Part shown: positions 36,508 through 50,198 of the stretch, piece after piece
Layout of the letters: the number at the start of each line of letters is the position of its first letter
Numbering within the stretch: the first letter of the stretch is position 1
Assembly (NCBI GenBank): GCA_964057225.1
Contig: OZ059899.1
Location: forward strand, 3,720,001-3,784,000
Direction: 5' to 3'
Length of the DNA stretch: 64,000 nucleotides
From: Auanema rhodensis
Taxonomy: Eukaryota > Nematoda > Chromadorea > Rhabditida > Rhabditidae
The notes under the pieces: model-generated
What the model saw: the letters and a program-made list of their open reading frames with translations, nothing else
Told to the model about the DNA's origin: nothing
Databases searched by the model: none
Made by a program: the position numbers and the translations under genes

Positions 36508-39500
36508 GCACCGAGATATCAACTGATATAAGTTCACACTTATATCCTCGATTTTCACCCTGAAGAATTAATTTTTTCGTTGAATAACATTGTCCATCGT
36601 CTTTGCCTTGAAAAAAGGAATCTAAAAACATCTACTTTTTGCTAAATTATTCCGAAAATTTTCGAAAAAATTTTTGTCAAAATGTTTTTGGAAGCAATGT
36701 TGAGTGTACATGGAAACTCAACATACACTAATGCATCATTTTTCAAACGATCATAACTAATTTTTGTATTAAGCGTTTCTCAATGTAGTATAATGCATTC
36801 GATGCGGATTTTTAAGCTGCATCGATCTGTGTTATCAGATTTGCGCTAGCTTAAAAATGCACCGAGATATCAACTGATATAAGTTTACACTTATATCCTC
36901 GATTTTCACCCTGAAGAATTAATTTTTTCGTTGAATAACATTGTCCATCGTCTTTGCCTTGAAAAAAGAAATCTAAAAACATCTACTTTTTGCTAAATTA
37001 TTTTGAAATTTTTCGAAAAAATTTTTGTCAAAATGTTTTTGGAAGCAATGTTGAGTGTACATGGAAACTCAACATACACTAATGCATCATTTTTCAAACG
37101 ATCATAACTAATTTTTGTATCAAGCGTTTCTTAATGTAGTATTGTGCATTCGATCCGGATTTTTAAGCTGCGTCGATCTGTGTTATCAGATTTGCGCTAG
37201 CTTAAAAATGCACCGAGATATCAACTGATATAAGTTCACACTTATATCCTCGATTTTCACCCTGAAGAAATAATTTTTTCGTTGAATAACATTGTCCATC
37301 GTCTTTGCCTTGAAAAAAGGAATCTAAAAACATCTACTTTTTGCTAAATTATTTTGAAATTTTTCGAAAAAATTTTTGTCAAAATGTTTTTGGAAGCAAT
37401 GTTGAGTGTACATGGAAACTCAACATACACTAATGCATCATTTTTCAAACGATCATAACTAATTTTTGTATTAAGCGTTTCTCAATGTAGTATAGTGCAT
37501 TCGATGCGGATTTTTAAGCTGCGTCGATCTGTGTTATCAGATTTGCGCTAGCTTGAAAATGCACCGAGATATCAACTGATATAAGTTCACACTTATATCC
37601 TCGATTTTCACCCTGAAGAATTAATTTTTTCGTTGAATAACATTGTCCATTGTCTTTGCCTTGAAAAATGAAATCTTAAAACATCTACTTTTTGCTAAAT
37701 TATTTTGAAATTTTTCGAAAAAATTTTTGTCAAAATGTTTTTGGAAGCAATGTTGAGTGTACATGGAAACTCAACATACACTAATGCATCATTTTTCAAA
37801 CGATCATAACTAATTTTTGTATCAAGCGTTTTTCAATGTAGTATAGTGCATTCGATGCGGATTTTTAAGCTGCGTCGATCTGTGTTATCAGATTTGCGCT
37901 AGCTTAAAAATGCACCGAGATATCAACTGATATAAGTTCACACTTATATCCTCGATTTTCACCCTGAAGAAATAATTTTTTCGTTGAATAACATTGTCCA
38001 TCGTCTTTGCCTTGAAAAAAGGAATCTAAAAACATCTACTTTTTGCTAAATTATTCCGAAAATTTTCGAAAAAATTTTTGTCAAAATGTTTTTGGAAGCA
38101 ATGTTGAGTGTACATGGAAACTCAACATACACTAATGCATCATTTTTCAAACGATCATAACTAATTTTTGTATTAAGCGTTTCTCAATGTAGTATAATGC
38201 ATTCGATGCGGATTTTTAAGCTGCGTCGATCTGTGTTATCAGATTTGCGCTAGCTTAAAAATGCACCGAGATATCAACTGATATAAGTTCACACTTATAT
38301 CCTCGATTTTCACCCTGAAGAATTAATTTTTTCGTTGAATAACATTGTCCATCGTCTTTGCCTTGAAAAATGGAATCTTAAAACATCTACTTTTTGCTAA
38401 ATTATTTTGAAATTTTTCGAAAAAATTTTTGTCAAAATGTTTTTGGAAGCAATGTTGAGTGTACATGGAAACTCAACATACACTAATGCATCATTTTTCA
38501 AACGATCATAACTAATTTTTGTATTAAGCGTTTCTTAATGTAGTATAATGCATTCGATGCGGATTTTTAAGCTGCGTCGATCTGTGTTATCAGATTTGCG
38601 CTAGCTTAAAAATGCACCGAGATATCAACTGATATAAGTTCACACATATATCCTCGATTTTCACCCTGAAGAAATAATTTTTTCGTTGAATAACATTGTC
38701 CATCGTCTTTGCCTTGAAAAATGGAATCTTAAAACATCTACTTTTTGCTAAATTATTTTGAAATTTTTCGAAAAAATTTTTGTCAAAATGTTTTTGGAAG
38801 CAATGTTGAGTGTACATGGAAACTCAACATACACTAATGCATCATTTTTCAAACGATCATAACTTATTTTTGTATCAAGCGTTTTTCAATGTAGTATAGT
38901 GCATTCGATGCGGATTTTTAAGCTGCGTCGATCTGTGTTATCAGATTTGCGCTAGCTTAAAAATGCACCGAGATATCAACTGATATAAGTTCACACTTAT
39001 ATCCTCGATTTTCACCCTGAAGAAATGATTTTTTCGTTGAATAACATTGTCCATCGTCTTTGCCTCGAAAAAAGGAATCTAAAAACATCTACTTTTTGCT
39101 AAATTATTCCGAAAATTTTCGAAAAAATTTTTGTCAAAATGTTTTTGGAAGCAATGTTGAGTGTACATGGAAACTCAACATACACTAATGCATCATTTTT
39201 CAAACGATCATAACTAATTTTTGTATTAAGCGTTTCTCAATGTAGTATAATGCATTCGATGCGGATTTTTAAGCTGCGTCGATCTGTGTTATCAGATTTG
39301 CGCTAGCTTGAAAATGCACCGAGATATCAACTGATATAAGTTCACACTTATATCCTCGATTTTCACCCTGAAGAATTAATTTTTTCGTTGAATAACATTG
39401 TCCATTGTCTTTGCCTTGAAAAATGAAATCTTAAAACATCTACTTTTTGCTAAATTATTTTGAAATTTTTCGAAAAAATTTTTGTCAAAATGTTTTTGGA

Positions 39501-40368
39501 AGCAATGTTGAGTGTACATGGAAACTCAACATACACTAATGCATCATTTTTCAAACGATCATAACTAATTTTTGTATCAAGCGTTTCTCAATGTAGTATA
39601 GTGCATTCGATGCGGATTTTTAAGCTGCGTCGATCTGTGTTATCAGATTTGCGCTAGCTTAAAAATGCACCGAGATATCAACTGATATAAGTTCACACTT
39701 ATATCCTCGATTTTCACCCTGAAGAAATAATTTTTTCGTTGAATAACATTGTCCATCGTCTTTGCCTTGAAAAATGGAATCTTAGAACATCTACTTTTTG
39801 CTAAATTATTTTGAAATTTTTCGAAAAAATTTTTGTCAAAATGTTTTTGGAAGCAATGTTGAGTGTACATGGAAACTCAACATACACTAATGCATCATTT
39901 TTCAAACGATCATAACTTATTTTTGTATCAAGCGTTTTTCAATGTAGTATAGTGCATTCGATGCGGATTTTTAAGCTGCGTCGATCTGTGTTATCAGATT
40001 TGCGCTAGCTTAAAAATGCACCGAGATATCAACTGATATAAGTTCACACTTATATCCTCGATTTTCACCCTGAAGAAATAATTTTTTCGTTGAATAACAT
40101 TGTCCATCGTCTTTGCCTTGAAAAAAGGAATCTAAAAACATCTACTTTTTGCTAAATTATTCCGAAAATTTTCGAAAAAATTTTTGTCAAAATGTTTTTG
40201 GAAGCAATGTTGAGTGTACATGGAAACTCAACATACACTAATGCATCATTTTTCAAACGATCATAACTAATTTTTGTATTAAGCGTTTCTCAATGTAGTA
40301 TAATGCATTCGATGCGGATTTTTAAGCTGCGTCGATCTGTGTTATCAGATTTGCGCTAGCTTAAAAAT
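36508..40368. repeat. Irregular satellite segment (M105-M115)
   Basis: ATTCCG/TATAATGC monomers (M105, M109, M112, M115) are interspersed with CCATTGTC/AATGAAATC monomers (M108, M113) and AACTTATTTTTG monomers (M111, M114). M106 combines AGTTTACAC with GATCCGG, so it mixes two subfamilies otherwise seen apart. M111-M113 and M114-M115 suggest a decaying three-monomer order. No gene is visible. Confidence 0.75.
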
Positions 40369-40721
40369 GCACCGAGATATCAACTGATATAAGTTCACAC
40401 TTATATCCTCGATTTTCACCCTGAAGAATTAATTTTTTCGTTGAATAACATTGTCCATCGTCTTTGCCTTGAAAAATGGAATCTTACAAAACATCTACTT
40501 TTTGCTAAATTATTTTGAAATTTTTCGAAAAAATTTTTGTCAAAATGTTTTTGGAAGCAATGTTGAGTGTACATGGAAACTCAACATACACTAATGCATC
40601 ATTTTTCAAACGATCATAACTAATTTTTGTATTAAGCGTTTCTCAATGTAGTATAATGCATTCGATGCGGATTTTTAAGCTGCGTCGATCTGTGTTATCA
40701 GATTTGCGCTAGCTTAAAAAT
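40369..40721. repeat. 353-bp monomer (M116) with a two-base insertion
   Basis: It reads CTTACAAAACATC where sisters read CTTAAAACATC. The register moves by +2 for the rest of the window. It belongs to the GAATTA/TGG/TATAATGC type. Confidence 0.85.
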
Positions 40722-42125
40722 GCACCGAGATATCAACTGATATAAGTTCACACTTATATCCTCGATTTTCACCCTGAAGAGATAATTTTTTCGTTGAATA
40801 ACATTGTCCATCGTCTTTGCCTTGAAAAATGGAATCTTAAAACATCTACTTTTTGCTAAATTATTTTGAAATTTTTCGAAAAAATTTTTGTCAAAATGTT
40901 TTTGGAAGCAATGTTGAGTGTACATGGAAACTCAACATACACTAATGCATCATTTTTCAAACGATCATAACTAATTTTTGTATTAAGCGTTTCTCAATGT
41001 AGTATAGTGCATTCGATGCGGATTTTTAAGCTGCGTCGATCTGTGTTATCAGATTTGCGCTAGCTTAAAAATGCACCGAGATATCAACTGATATAAGTTC
41101 ACACTTATATCCTCGATTTTCACCCTGAAGAATTAATTTTTTCGTTGAATAACATTGTCCATCGTCTTTGCCTTGAAAAATGGAATCTTAAAACATCTAC
41201 TTTTTGCTAAATTATTTTGAAATTTTTCGAAAAAATTTTTGTCAAAATGTTTTTGGAAGCAATGTTGAGTGTACATGGAAACTCAACATACACTAATGCA
41301 TCATTTTTCAAACGATCATAACTAATTTTTGTATTAAGCGTTTCTCAATGTAGTATAGTGCATTCGATGCGGATTTTTAAGCTGCGTCGATCTGTGTTAT
41401 CAGATTTGCGCTAGCTTAAAAATGCACCGAGATATCAACTGATATAAGTTCACACTTATATCCTCGATTTTCACCCTGAAGAATTAATTTTTTCGTTGAA
41501 TAACATTGTCCATCGTCTTTGCCTTGAAAAAAGAAATCTTAAAACATCTACTTTTTGCTAAATTATTTTGAAATTTTTCGAAAAAATTTTTGTCAAAATG
41601 TTTTTGGAAGCAATGTTGAGTGTACATGGAAACTCAACATACACTAATGCATCATTTTTCAAACGATCATAACTAATTTTTGTATTAAGCGTTTCTCAAT
41701 GTAGTATAGTGCATTCGATGCGGATTTTTAAGCTGCGTCGATCTGTGTTATCAGATTTGCGCTAGCTTAAAAATGCACCGAGATATCAACTGATATAAGT
41801 TCACACTTATATCCTCGATTTTCACCCTGAAGAAATAATTTTTTCGTTGAATAACATTGTCCATCGTCTTTGCCTTGAAAAATGGAATCTTAAAACATCT
41901 ACTTTTTGCTAAATTATTTTGAAATTTTTCGAAAAAATTTTTGTCAAAATGTTTTTGGAAGCAATGTTGAGTGTACATGGAAACTCAACATACACTAATG
42001 CATCATTTTTCAAACGATCATAACTAATTTTTGTATCAAGCGTTTTTCAATGTAGTATAGTGCATTCGATGCGGATTTTTAAGCTGCGTCGATCTGTGTT
42101 ATCAGATTTGCGCTAGCTTAAAAAT
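40722..42125. repeat. Satellite segment leading into the tetramer (M117-M120)
   Basis: M117 has GAAGAGATAA. M118 and M119 have GAATTA, and M119 adds AAAAAAGAAATCTTAAAA. M120 has ATCAAGCGTTTTTC. All are ordinary 351-bp copies and I see no gene. Confidence 0.8.
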
Positions 42126-44933
42126 GCACCGAGATATCAACTGATATAAGTTCACACTTATATCTTCGATTTTCACCCTGAAGAAATAATTTTTTCGTTG
42201 AATAACATTGTCCATCGTCTTTGCCTTGAAAAAAGGAATCTAAAAACATCTACTTTTTGCTAAATTATTCCGAAAATTTTCGAAAAAATTTTTGTCAAAA
42301 TGTTTTTGGAAGCAATGTTGAGTGTACATGGAAACTCAACATACACTAATGCATCATTTTTCAAACGATCATAACTAATTTTTGTATCAAGCGTTTTTCA
42401 ATGTAGTATAGTGCATTCGATGCGGATTTTTAAGCTGCGTCGATCTGTGTTATCAGATTTGCGCTAGCTTAAAAATGCACCGAGATATCAACTGATATAT
42501 GTTCACACTTATATCCTCGATTTTCACCCTGAAGAAATAATTTTTTCGTTGAATAACATTGTCCATCGTCTTTGCCTTGAAAAATGGAATCTTAGAACAT
42601 CTACTTTTTGCTAAATTATTTTGAAATTTTTCGAAAAAATTTTTGTCAAAATGTTTTTGGAAGCAATGTTGAGTGTACATGGAAACTCAACATACACTAA
42701 TGCATCATTTTTCAAACGATCATAACTAATTTTTGTATCAAGCGTTTTTCAATGTAGTATAGTGCATTCGATGCGGATTTTTAAGCTGCGTCGATCTGTG
42801 TTATCAGATTTGCGCTAGCTTAAAAATGCACCGAGATATCAACTGATATAAGTTCACACTTATATCCTCGATTTTCACCCTGAAGAATTAATTTTTTCGT
42901 TGAATAACATTGTCCATCGTCTTTGCCTTGAAAAATGGAATCTTAAAACATCTACTTTTTGCTAAATTATTTTGAAATTTTTCGAAAAAATTTTTGTCAA
43001 AATGTTTTTGGAAGCAATGTTGAGTGTACATGGAAACTCAACATACACTAATGCATCATTTTTCAAACGATCATAACTAATTTTTGTATTAAGCGTTTCT
43101 CAATGTAGTATAATGCATTCGATGCGGATTTTTAAGCTGCGTCGATCTGTGTTATCAGATTTGCGCTAGCTTAAAAATGCACCGAGATATCAACTGATAT
43201 AAGTTCACACTTATATCCTCGATTTTCACCCTGAAGAGATAATTTTTTCGTTGAATAACATTGTCCATCGTCTTTGCCTTGAAAAATGGAATCTTAAAAC
43301 ATCTACTTTTTGCTAAATTATTTTGAAATTTTTCGAAAAAATTTTTGTCAAAATGTTTTTGGAAGCAATGTTGAGTGTACATGGAAACTCAACATACACT
43401 AATGCATCATTTTTCAAACGATCATAACTTATTTTTGTATTAAGCGTTTCTCAATGTAGTATAGTGCATTCGATGCGGATTTTTAAGCTGCGTCGATCTG
43501 TGTTATCAGATTTGCGCTAGCTTAAAAATGCACCGAGATATCAACTGATATAAGTTCACACTTATATCTTCGATTTTCACCCTGAAGAAATAATTTTTTC
43601 GTTGAATAACATTGTCCATCGTCTTTGCCTTGAAAAAAGGAATCTAAAAACATCTACTTTTTGCTAAATTATTCCGAAAATTTTCGAAAAAATTTTTGTC
43701 AAAATGTTTTTGGAAGCAATGTTGAGTGTACATGGAAACTCAACATACACTAATGCATCATTTTTCAAACGATCATAACTAATTTTTGTATCAAGCGTTT
43801 TTCAATGTAGTATAGTGCATTCGATGCGGATTTTTAAGCTGCGTCGATCTGTGTTATCAGATTTGCGCTAGCTTAAAAATGCACCGAGATATCAACTGAT
43901 ATAAGTTCACACTTATATCCTCGATTTTCACCCTGAAGAAATAATTTTTTCGTTGAATAACATTGTCCATCGTCTTTGCCTTGAAAAATGGAATCTTAGA
44001 ACATCTACTTTTTGCTAAATTATTTTGAAATTTTTCGAAAAAATTTTTGTCAAAATGTTTTTGGAAGCAATGTTGAGTGTACATGGAAACTCAACATACA
44101 CTAATGCATCATTTTTCAAACGATCATAACTAATTTTTGTATCAAGCGTTTTTCAATGTAGTATAGTGCATTCGATGCGGATTTTTAAGCTGCGTCGATC
44201 TGTGTTATCAGATTTGCGCTAGCTTAAAAATGCACCGAGATATCAACTGATATAAGTTCACACTTATATCCTCGATTTTCACCCTGAAGAATTAATTTTT
44301 TCGTTGAATAACATTGTCCATCGTCTTTGCCTTGAAAAATGGAATCTTAAAACATCTACTTTTTGCTAAATTATTTTGAAATTTTTCGAAAAAATTTTTG
44401 TCAAAATGTTTTTGGAAGCAATGTTGAGTGTACATGGAAACTCAACATACACTAATGCATCATTTTTCAAACGATCATAACTAATTTTTGTATTAAGCGT
44501 TTCTCAATGTAGTATAATGCATTCGATGCGGATTTTTAAGCTGCGTCGATCTGTGTTATCAGATTTGCGCTAGCTTAAAAATGCACCGAGATATCAACTG
44601 ATATAAGTTCACACTTATATCCTCGATTTTCACCCTGAAGAGATAATTTTTTCGTTGAATAACATTGTCCATCGTCTTTGCCTTGAAAAATGGAATCTTA
44701 AAACATCTACTTTTTGCTAAATTATTTTGAAATTTTTCGAAAAAATTTTTGTCAAAATGTTTTTGGATGCAATGTTGAGTGTACATGGAAACTCAACATA
44801 CACTAATGCATCATTTTTCAAACGATCATAACTTATTTTTGTATTAAGCGTTTCTCAATGTAGTATAGTGCATTCGATGCGGATTTTTAAGCTGCGTCGA
44901 TCTGTGTTATCAGATTTGCGCTAGCTTAAAAAT
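42126..44933. repeat. Tetramer HOR, two copies of 1,404 bp (M121-M124, M125-M128)
   Basis: The order is ATATCTTCG/ATTCCG/ATCAAGCGTTTTTC, then CTTAGAACA/TTTTTC, then GAATTA/TATAATGC, then GAAGAGATAA with AACTTATTTTTG. M122 alone has TATATGTTCACACTTATA and M128 alone has TTGGATGCAATG. The four marker monomers return in the same order. Confidence 0.88.
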
Positions 44934-45635
44934 GCACCGAGATATCAACTGATATAAGTTCACACTTATATCCTCGATTTTCACCCTGAAGAATTAATTT
45001 TTTCGTTGAATAACATTGTCCATCGTCTTTGCCTTGAAAAATGGAATCTTAAAACATCTACTTTTTGCTAAATTATTTTGAAATTTTTCGAAAAAATTTT
45101 TGTCAAAATGTTTTTGGAAGCAATGTTGAGTGTACATGGAAACTCAACATACACTAATGCATCATTTTTCAAACGATCATAACTAATTTTTGTATTAAGC
45201 GTTTCTCAATGTAGTATAATGCATTCGATGCGGATTTTTAAGCTGCGTCGATCTGTGTTATCAGATTTGCGCTAGCTTAAAAATGCACCGAGATATCAAC
45301 TGATATAAGTTCACACTTATATCCTCGATTTTCACCCTGAAGAGATAATTTTTTCGTTGAATAACATTGTCCATCGTCTTTGCCTTGAAAAATGGAATCT
45401 TAAAACATCTACTTTTTGCTAAATTATTTTGAAATTTTTCGAAAAAATTTTTGTCAAAATGTTTTTGGAAGCAATGTTGAGTGTACATGGAAACTCAACA
45501 TACACTAATGCATCATTTTTCAAACGATCATAACTAATTTTTGTATTAAGCGTTTCTCAATGTAGTATAATGCATTCGATGCGGATTTTTAAGCTGCGTC
45601 GATCTGTGTTATCAGATTTGCGCTAGCTTAAAAAT
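44934..45635. repeat. Dimer M129-M130, truncated continuation of the tetramer
   Basis: It repeats only the last two types of the preceding tetramer (GAATTA/TATAATGC, then GAAGAGATAA). M130 ends TATAATGC instead of TATAGTGC, so its right half looks like the M129 type. Confidence 0.75.
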
Positions 45636-47390
45636 GCACCGAGATATCAACTGATATAAGTTCACACTTATATCCTCGATTTTCACCCTGAAGAATTAAT
45701 TTTTTCGTTGAATAACATTGTCCATCGTCTTTGCCTTGAAAAAAGGAATCTAAAAACATCTACTTTTTGCTTAATTATTCTGAAATTTTTCGAAAAAATT
45801 TTTGTCAAAATGTTTTTGGAAGCAATGTTGAGTGTACATGGAAACTCAACATACACTAATGCATCATTTTTCAAACGATCATAACTAATTTTTGTATTAA
45901 GCGTTTCTCGATGTAGTATAGTGCATTCGATGCGGATTTTTAAGCTGCGTCGATCTGTGTTATCAGATTTGCGCTAGCTTAAAAATGCACCGAGATATCA
46001 ACTGATATAAGTTCACACTTATATCCTCGATTTTCACCCTGAAGAATTAATTTTTTCGTTGAATAACATTGTCCATCGTCTTTGCCTTGAAAAATGAAAT
46101 CTTAAAACATCTACTTTTTGCTAAATTATTTTGAAATTTTTCGAAAAAATTTTTGTCAAAATGTTTTTGGAAGCAATGTTGAGTGTACATGGAAACTCAA
46201 CATACACTAATGCATCATTTTTCAAACGATCATAACTAATTTTTGTATTAAGCGTTTCTCAATGTAGTATAGTGCATTCGATGCGGATTTTTAAGCTGCG
46301 TCGATCTGTGTTATCAGATTTGCGCTAGCTTAAAAATGCACCGAGATATCAACTGATATAAGTTCACACTTATATCCTCGATTTTCACCCTGAAGAAATA
46401 ATTTTTTCGTTGAATAACATTGTCCATCGTCTTTGCCTTGAAAAATGGAATCTTAAAACATCTACTTTTTGCTAAATTATTTTGAAATTTTTCGAAAAAA
46501 TTTTTGTCAAAATGTTTTTGGAAGCAATGTTGAGTGTACATGGAAACTCAACATACACTAATGCATCATTTTTCAAACGATCATAACTAATTTTTGTATC
46601 AAGCGTTTTTCAATGTAGTATAGTGCATTCGATGCGGATTTTTAAGCTGCGTCGATCTGTGTTATCAGATTTGCGCTAGCTTAAAAATGCACCGAGATAT
46701 CAACTGATATAAGTTCACACTTATATCTTCGATTTTCACCCTGAAGAAATAATTTTTTCGTTGAATAACATTGTCCATCGTCTTTGCCTTGAAAAAAGGA
46801 ATCTAAAAACATCTACTTTTTGCTAAATTATTCCGAAAATTTTCGAAAAAATTTTTGTCAAAATGTTTTTGGAAGCAATGTTGAGTGTACATGGAAACTC
46901 AACATACACTAATGCATCATTTTTCAAACGATCATAACTAATTTTTGTATCAAGCGTTTTTCAATGTAGTATAGTGCATTCGATGCGGATTTTTAAGCTG
47001 CGTCGATCTGTGTTATCAGATTTGCGCTAGCTTAAAAATGCACCGAGATATCAACTGATATAAGTTCACACTTATATCTTCGATTTTCACCCTGAAGAAA
47101 TAATTTTTTCGTTGAATAACATTGTCCATCGTCTTTGCCTTGAAAAAAGGAATCTAAAAACATCTACTTTTTGCTAAATTATTCCGAAAATTTTCGAAAA
47201 AATTTTTGTCAAAATGTTTTTGGAAGCAATGTTGAGTGTACATGGAAACTCAACATACACTAATGCATCATTTTTCAAACGATCATAACTAATTTTTGTA
47301 TCAAGCGTTTTTCAATGTAGTATAGTGCATTCGATGCGGATTTTTAAGCTGCGTCGATCTGTGTTATCAGATTTGCGCTAGCTTAAAAAT
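45636..47390. repeat. Mixed segment with a tandem monomer duplication (M131-M135)
   Basis: M131 introduces TTGCTTAATTATTCTG, later part of the eight-monomer HOR, with a private TCTCGATG. M132 has AATGAAATCTT. M134 and M135 (46,689 and 47,040) both have ATATCTTCG, ATTCCG and ATCAAGCGTTTTTC and read as identical, a single-monomer tandem duplication. Confidence 0.8.
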
Positions 47391-50198
47391 GCACCGAGAT
47401 ATCAACTGATATAAGTTCACACTTATATCCTCGATTTTCACCCTGAAGAAATAATTTTTTCGTTGAATAACATTGTCCATCGTCTTTGCCTTGAAAAATG
47501 GAATCTTAGAACATCTACTTTTTGCTAAATTATTTTGAAATTTTTCGAAAAAATTTTTGTCAAAATGTTTTTGGAAGCAATGTTGAGTGTACATGGAAAC
47601 TCAACATACACTAATGCATCATTTTTCAAACGATCATAACTAATTTTTGTATCAAGCGTTTTTCAATGTAGTATAGTGCATTCGATGCGGATTTTTAAGC
47701 TGCGTCGATCTGTGTTATCAGATTTGCGCTAGCTTAAAAATGCACCGAGATATCAACTGATATAAGTTCACACTTATATCCTCGATTTTCACCCTGAAGA
47801 ATTAATTTTTTTGTTGAATAACATTGTCCATCGTCTTTGCCTTGAAAAATGGAATCTTAAAACATCTACTTTTTGCTAAATTATTTTGAAATTTTTCGAA
47901 AAAATTTTTGTCAAAATGTTTTTGGAAGCAATGTTGAGTGTACATGGAAACTCAACATACACTAATGCATCATTTTTCAAACGATCATAACTAATTTTTG
48001 TATTAAGCGTTTCTCAATGTAGTATAATGCATTCGATGCGGATTTTTAAGCTGCGTCGATCTGTGTTATCAGATTTGCGCTAGCTTAAAAATGCACCGAG
48101 ATATCAACTGATATAAGTTCACACTTATATCCTCGATTTTCACCCTGAAGAATTAATTTTTTCGTTGAATAACATTGTCCATCGTCTTTGCCTTGAAAAA
48201 AGGAATCTAAAAACATCTACTTTTTGCTTAATTATTCTGAAATTTTTCGAAAAAATTTTTGTCAAAATGTTTTTGGAAGCAATGTTGAGTGTACATGGAA
48301 ACTCAACATACACTAATGCATCATTTTTCAAACGATCATAACTAATTTTTGTATTAAGCGTTTCTCAATGTAGTATAGTGCATTCGATGCGGATTTTTAA
48401 GCTGCGTCGATCTGTGTTATCAGATTTGCGCTAGCTTAAAAATGCACCGAGATATCAACTGATATAAGTTCACACTTATATCCTCGATTTTCACCCTGAA
48501 GAAATAATTTTTTCGTTGAATAACATTGTCCATCGTCTTTGCCTTGAAAAAAGGAATCTAAAAACATCTACTTTTTGCTAAATTATTTTGAAATTTTTCG
48601 AAAAAATTTTTGTCAAAATGTTTTTGGAAGCAATGTTGAGTGTACATGGAAACTCAACATACACTATTGCATCATTTTTCAAACGATCATAACTAATTTT
48701 TGTATCAAGTGTTTCTTAATGTAGTATAGTGCATTCGATGCGGATTTTTAAGCTGCGTCGATCTGTGTTATCAGATTTGCGCTAGCTTAAAAATGCACCG
48801 AGATATCAACTGATATAAGTTCACACTTATATCCTCGATTTTCACCCTGAAGAATTAATTTTTTCGTTGAATAACATTGTCCATCGTCTTTGCCTTGAAA
48901 AATGGAATCTTAAAACATCTACTTTTTGCTAAATTATTTTGAAATTTTTCGAAAAAATTTTTGTCAAAATGTTTTTGGAAGCAATGTTGAGTGTACATGG
49001 AAACTCAACATACACTAATGCATCATTTTTCAAACGATCATAACTAATTTTTGTATTAAGCGTTTCTCAATGTAGTATAGTGCATTCGATGCGGATTTTT
49101 AAGCTGCGTCGATCTGTGTTATCAGATTTGCGCTAGCTTAAAAATGCACCGAGATATCAACTGATATAAGTTTACACTTATATCCTCGATTTTCACCCTG
49201 AAGAATTAATTTTTTCGTTGAATAACATTGTCCATCGTCTTTGCCTTGAAAAAAGAAATCTAAAAACATCTACTTTTTGCTAAATTATTTTGAAATTTTT
49301 CGAAAAAATTTTTGTCAAAATGTTTTTGGAAGCAATGTTGAGTGTACATGGAAACTCAACATACACTAATGCATCATTTTTCAAACGATCATAACTAATT
49401 TTTGTATTAAGCGTTTCTCAATGTAGTATAGTGCATTCGATGCGGATTTTTAAGCTGCGTCGATCTGTGTTATCAGATTTGCGCTAGCTCAAAAATGCAC
49501 CGAGATATCAACTGATATAAGTTTACACTTATATCCTCGATTTTCACCCTGAAGAATTAATTTTTTAGTTAAATAACATTGTCCATCGTCTTTGCCTTGA
49601 AAAATGAAATCTAAAAACATCTACTTTTTGCTAAATTTTTTTGAAATTTTTCGAAAAAATTTTTGTCAAAATGTTTTTGGAAACAATGTTGAGTGTACAT
49701 GGAAACTCAACATACACTAATGCATCATTTTTCAAACGATCATAACTAATTTTTGTATTAAGCGTTTCTCAATGTAGTATAGTGCATTCGATGCGGATTT
49801 TTAAGCTGCGTCGATCTGTGTTATCAGATTTGCGCTAGCTCAAAAATGCACCGAGATATCAACTGATATAAGTTTACACTTATATCCTCGATTTTCACCC
49901 TGAAGAATTAATTTTTTCGTTAAATAACATTGTCCATCGTCTTTGCCTTGAAAAATGAAATCTAAAAACATCTACTTTTTGCTAAATTATTTTGAAATTT
50001 TTCGAAAAAATTGTTGTCAAAATGTTTTTGGAAGCAATGTTGAGTGTACATGGAAACTCAACATACACTAATGCATCATTTTTCAAACGATCAAAACTAA
50101 TTTTTGTATTAAGCGTTTCTCAATGTAGTATAGTGCATTCGATGCGGATTTTTAAGCTGCGTCGATCTGTGTTATCAGATTTGCGCTAGCTCAAAAAT
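47391..50198. repeat. Eight-monomer HOR, copy 1 (M136-M143, 2,808 bp)
   Basis: The order is: CTTAGAACA/TTTTTC; TTTTTTTGTTG/TATAATGC; TTGCTTAATTATTCTG; CACTATTGC/ATCAAGTG; plain GAATTA; AGTTTACAC with AAAGAAATC; TTTTTAGTTAAAT/GGAAACAATG; AATTGTTGTC/GATCAAAAC. The last three form a CTCAAAAATG-ended group. Several of these rare combinations occur together only here and in the next copy. Confidence 0.92.
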
